A stretch of DNA of 64,000 nt from Desulfobulbaceae bacterium (GTDB taxonomy: Bacteria > Desulfobacterota > Desulfobulbia > Desulfobulbales > Desulfobulbaceae): positions 1-64,000 of the forward strand of contig JAABPV010000087.1 of NCBI GenBank assembly GCA_011391865.1. Direction: 5' to 3'. Position 1 is the stretch's first letter. Every line of letters starts with the position of its first letter. Made by a program: the position numbers and the translations under genes. The notes beneath the pieces are model-generated. The model did no database searches. It saw nothing but the letters and a program-made list of their open reading frames with translations, and was not told the DNA's origin. This document shows positions 61,155 to 64,000 of this stretch, in pieces.

Positions 61155-61190
61155 GGATTCATCACAACTGCACAATATAGGAGGAGACCT

Positions 61191-63686
61191 ATGAAACTGA
61201 CTCGACGTGCTTTTATCCGGGCCAACGCTGCCGCTGCTGCTGCGGCAGTCGTCGGCGTGAACCTTCCGGCTGCGACAGAGGCTTTGGCGCAAAAGAATGA
61301 CGACAGCGGCATCCGCTGGGACAAGGCGCCCTGCCGCTTCTGCGGCACTGGGTGCAGCGTGCTGGTGGGTGTCAAAGACGGCAGAGTGGTGGCCACGCAG
61401 GGCGACCCAGACGCGCCGGTCAACCGTGGCCTGAACTGCATCAAGGGCTACTTCCTCTCTAAGATCATGTACGGCAAAGACCGTCTGACCCAGCCCCTGC
61501 TCCGCAAGAAGAACGGCCGATACGACAAGAACGGCGAGTTCGCTCCGGTCTCTTGGGACGAAGCCTTTGACATCATGGAGCTGAAGTTCAAGGAGTCCAT
61601 CAGGAAGAACGGCCCGGACTCAGTGGGCATGTGCGGATCAGGGCAGTGGATGATCTGGGAGGGCTATGCCGCGCAGAAGTTCATCAAGGCAGGGCTGCGC
61701 ACCAACAACCTTGACCCGAACGCCCGCCACTGCATGGCCTCGGCGGTCACAGGCTTCATGCGCACCTTCGGCATTGACGAGCCGATGGGCTGCTACGATG
61801 ACATTGAGCACGCCGACGCGTTCGTGCTCTGGGGTTCAAACATGGCGGAAATGCACCCGATCCTGTGGTCGCGAGTCACCAGCCGCCGCCTGACCGCCGA
61901 GCATGTTAAGGTGGCGGTGATGTCGGTGTATCAGCATCGCTGCTTTGACTTGGCCGACCTGCCGATAGTCTTCAAGCCGCATTCTGATCTGGTCATCCTC
62001 AACTACATCGCCAACTACATCATCCAGAACGGCAAGGTCAATCAGGACTTCATCAAGCAGCACGTCAAGTTCAAGACCGGCACAACGGACATCGGCTATG
62101 GCCTGCGTCCTGAGCATCCCAAGGAGAAGGCGGCCAAAAACGCGGGCAAGGCCAATGACGCGGTTGATTGCAGCTTTGAGGACTACGCCAAGTTTGTCGC
62201 CGAATACACCGTGGACAAAGCCAGCGAGATGTCTGGCGTGCCAAAAGAAACGTTGGAAGAGCTGGCCAAGCTCTACGCTGATCCCAAGCGCAAGGTGATG
62301 TCTTTCTGGACCATGGGCTTCAACCAGCACACGCGGGGCACTTGGGCCAACAACATGATCTACAATATCCATCTCTTGGTGGGTAAGATCTCCGAGCCGG
62401 GCAACAGCCCATTCTCGCTCACCGGCCAGCCTTCAGCTTGCGGCACAGCCCGTGAAGTCGGCACATTCGCCCACCGGCTGCCTGCGGACATGGTTGTGAC
62501 CAACCCTGAGCATCGGCACCATGCTGAGGAGATATGGAAGCTGCCGGAAGGAACCATCCCGGACAAGGTTGGTTATCACATTGTCCAGCAGAACAGGATG
62601 CTCAAGGACGGCAAGCTGAATGTCTATTGGGTGATGTGCAACAACAACATGCAGGCCGCCGCGAACCTCAATGAGGAGAGCTATCCAGGCTACCGCAACC
62701 CGGACAACTTCATCATTGTCTCAGATGTCTATCCGACCGTCACGGCACTGGCCGCTGACCTGATCCTGCCTGCGGCCATGTGGGTGGAGAAGGAAGGCGC
62801 CTGGGGTAACGCCGAGCGGCGCACCCAGTTCCTCCGCCAGCAGGTCAAGGCCAAGGGTGATGCGAAAAGCGATCTGTGGCAGATCGTCGAGTTCTCCAAA
62901 CGCTTCAAGACCGATGAGGTTTGGCCCAAGGAGCTGCTGGACAAGAACCCGGCCTACAAGGGCAAGACGCTGTATGAGGTGCTCTACGCTAATGGCCAAG
63001 TGAACGAGTTCCCTCTGAGCCAGCTGCAAAAGGGCTTTGACAACGACGAGTCCCATTATTTCGGCTTCTACATCCAGAAGGGACTGTTCGAGGAATACGC
63101 CAAGTTTGGCCGTGGCCACGGTCATGATCTCGCCCCGTTTGAGATGTACCATCAGGCGCGCGGCCTGCGCTGGCCAGTGGTGGACGGCAAAGAGACTTTG
63201 TGGCGCTTCCGTGAGGGCTATGATCCCTATGTCAAGAAGGGCGAGGGCGTGAAGTTCTACGGCCACAAGGACGGCAAGGCCGTGATCTTCGCCCTGCCCT
63301 ACGAGCCGCCGCCAGAGTTGCCGGACGCGGAGTACGACCTCTGGCTCTGCACAGGCCGCGTTTTGGAGCACTGGCATTCTGGCTCCATGACCCGCAGGGT
63401 GCCGGAGCTGTACCGGGCTGTGCCGGACGCGCTGCTCTTCATTCACCCGGAGGACGCAAAGAAACGCGGCCTCAAGCGCGGTGAACTGGCGAAGATTGTT
63501 TCCCGCCGAGGCGAGATCACCTGCACGGTGGAGACGCAGGGCCGCAACAAGCCGCCGCAGGGCTTGGTCTTTATCCCGTGGTTTGATGAGGGCCGCTTGG
63601 TCAACAAGCTGACCTTGGACGCAACCTGTCCGATCTCCAAGCAAACCGACTTCAAGAAGTGCGCGGTCAAGATCATGAAAGCCTGA
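61191..63686 (+). CDS. napA: Periplasmic nitrate reductase catalytic subunit
   Basis: An 831-residue molybdoprotein that reduces nitrate to nitrite in the periplasm. AGGAGGAG precedes the ATG. A Tat signal ([19 protein letters not shown]) leads to the [4Fe-4S] motif C48-x2-C51-x3-C55 ... C83 and the Mo-ligating Cys C181 ([10 protein letters not shown]). Four MGD-binding regions are present along the length. Full length and intact. The electron partner NapB/C or NapGH lies beyond or at the window edge. Confidence 0.96.
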   Translation: MKLTRRAFIRANAAAAAAAVVGVNLPAATEALAQKNDDSGIRWDKAPCRFCGTGCSVLVGVKDGRVVATQGDPDAPVNRGLNCIKGYFLSKIMYGKDRLTQPLLRKKNGRYDKNGEFAPVSWDEAFDIMELKFKESIRKNGPDSVGMCGSGQWMIWEGYAAQKFIKAGLRTNNLDPNARHCMASAVTGFMRTFGIDEPMGCYDDIEHADAFVLWGSNMAEMHPILWSRVTSRRLTAEHVKVAVMSVYQHRCFDLADLPIVFKPHSDLVILNYIANYIIQNGKVNQDFIKQHVKFKTGTTDIGYGLRPEHPKEKAAKNAGKANDAVDCSFEDYAKFVAEYTVDKASEMSGVPKETLEELAKLYADPKRKVMSFWTMGFNQHTRGTWANNMIYNIHLLVGKISEPGNSPFSLTGQPSACGTAREVGTFAHRLPADMVVTNPEHRHHAEEIWKLPEGTIPDKVGYHIVQQNRMLKDGKLNVYWVMCNNNMQAAANLNEESYPGYRNPDNFIIVSDVYPTVTALAADLILPAAMWVEKEGAWGNAERRTQFLRQQVKAKGDAKSDLWQIVEFSKRFKTDEVWPKELLDKNPAYKGKTLYEVLYANGQVNEFPLSQLQKGFDNDESHYFGFYIQKGLFEEYAKFGRGHGHDLAPFEMYHQARGLRWPVVDGKETLWRFREGYDPYVKKGEGVKFYGHKDGKAVIFALPYEPPPELPDAEYDLWLCTGRVLEHWHSGSMTRRVPELYRAVPDALLFIHPEDAKKRGLKRGELAKIVSRRGEITCTVETQGRNKPPQGLVFIPWFDEGRLVNKLTLDATCPISKQTDFKKCAVKIMKA

Positions 63687-63697
63687 CGGAGCACATC

Positions 63698-64000
63698 ATG
63701 GAAACTGAACAGCCTGCCAGCTCGTCGCGGCGGCGGCTTTTAACTGAAACCATCCCGGCGGCAGCAGGCGCGGCAGTGCTGGCCGTCCTGCTCGGCGGAC
63801 ACCAGCAGTCGGCGCAGGCCTTGCCGCCTCATGCAATCAGGCCGCCCGGAGCCTTGCCGGAGGAGGACTTCCTCGCTGCCTGCCTGCGCTGCGGGCAGTG
63901 CGTGCGTGCCTGCGAGAAGAATCTGCGCCAAGATAAAGGCGGGGAAACAACAGCACCACCAGCGGCCTTCCCAACAGACGCAGGCGCGTTCGTCTCGCAG
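63698..64000 (+). CDS. napG: NapG-like ferredoxin, partial (cut by window end)
   Basis: The first 101 codons of a gene that continues past 64000, starting 11 nt after napA. It has a Tat-like start (SSSRRRLLTETIPAAAGAAVLAVLLG) and then RPPGALPEEDFLAACLRCGQCVRAC, the NapG signature with a C-x2-C-x2-C-x3-C cluster motif. The residue after the last Cys is Glu instead of the usual Pro, and the next ~25 residues are poorly conserved. NapG passes electrons towards NapA in quinol oxidation with NapH. Confidence 0.78.
   Translation, partial: METEQPASSSRRRLLTETIPAAAGAAVLAVLLGGHQQSAQALPPHAIRPPGALPEEDFLAACLRCGQCVRACEKNLRQDKGGETTAPPAAFPTDAGAFVSQ

Overview
The window looks like a chromosomal segment of a GC-rich, Gram-negative anaerobe or facultative respirer, most likely a member of the Desulfobacterota. 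The signs are an HdrC/MvhD/MetV electron-transfer and C1 cluster, a RACo-like corrinoid-activator ATPase, a LptG-type LPS exporter, bacteriohemerythrin, periplasmic nitrate reductase and a secreted truncated haemoglobin. The last two together are reminiscent of Desulfobulbaceae/cable bacteria. That placement is inference; no rRNA gene is present.

Regions. (1) 1-8.5 kb, mostly minus strand: toxin-antitoxin genes (HepT/MntA, a PIN toxin with its antitoxin coupled to gyrA), gyrA, bacteriohemerythrin, an Rpn-type nuclease, and a TPR protein with a small membrane partner that share a GDNxxRDK motif. A truncated paralogue of that pair sits at the left edge. (2) 8.5-16 kb, minus: hdrC-mvhD-metV, a glycogen synthase with an unknown partner, aroC, an AT-rich nuclease-like gene, a shikimate kinase 3' remnant and an LptG-like permease. 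(3) 16-36 kb, plus: RACo-like ATPase, DHH phosphoesterase, two overlapping GlgC-type nucleotidyltransferases, tRNA-Arg(CCT), then a surface-polysaccharide cluster (UDP-xylose synthase, gmd, fcl, Wzm/Wzt exporter, methyltransferases, a glycosyltransferase and an SGNH-like/MBOAT O-acetylation pair). The gmd-fcl junction is split by a 1.9-kb AT-rich island of three genes: DGQHR protein, GIY-YIG nuclease and MjaI-like nuclease. (4) 36-46 kb, minus: two large secreted multidomain proteins, a small unknown gene, a TraB-family protein and a Sel1-repeat protein. (5) 46-54.7 kb: a MoxR-DUF58-VWA (Bat-like) cluster on the plus strand, cinA on the minus strand, and a GYF/AIM24 protein and rfbA-rfbD on the plus strand. 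(6) 54.7-58 kb, minus: thyX, a MITE-like element, an inverted thyX fragment, an M23-like protein and mtnA. (7) 58-64 kb: a small secreted protein, a secreted truncated haemoglobin, a Crp/Fnr regulator and napF-napD-napA-napG (the last cut by the window edge). The haemoglobin and nap promoters share an almost identical 34-bp block built on an FNR/DNR-type box, and the regulator gene lies between them.

Non-coding structure is unusually rich. There are two 23-bp-period tandem arrays and one 21-bp-period array with unrelated sequences, but in each the unit is a small hairpin plus a spacer. A degenerate ~20-bp array, dispersed REP-like hairpins, a 28-bp perfect palindrome and several gene remnants next to repeats are also present. 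Together they suggest a genome shaped by repeat expansion and local rearrangement.

The strongest candidates for an undescribed system are the DGQHR/GIY-YIG/MjaI-like island, the GDNxxRDK membrane/TPR pair, and the family of hairpin-unit tandem arrays.
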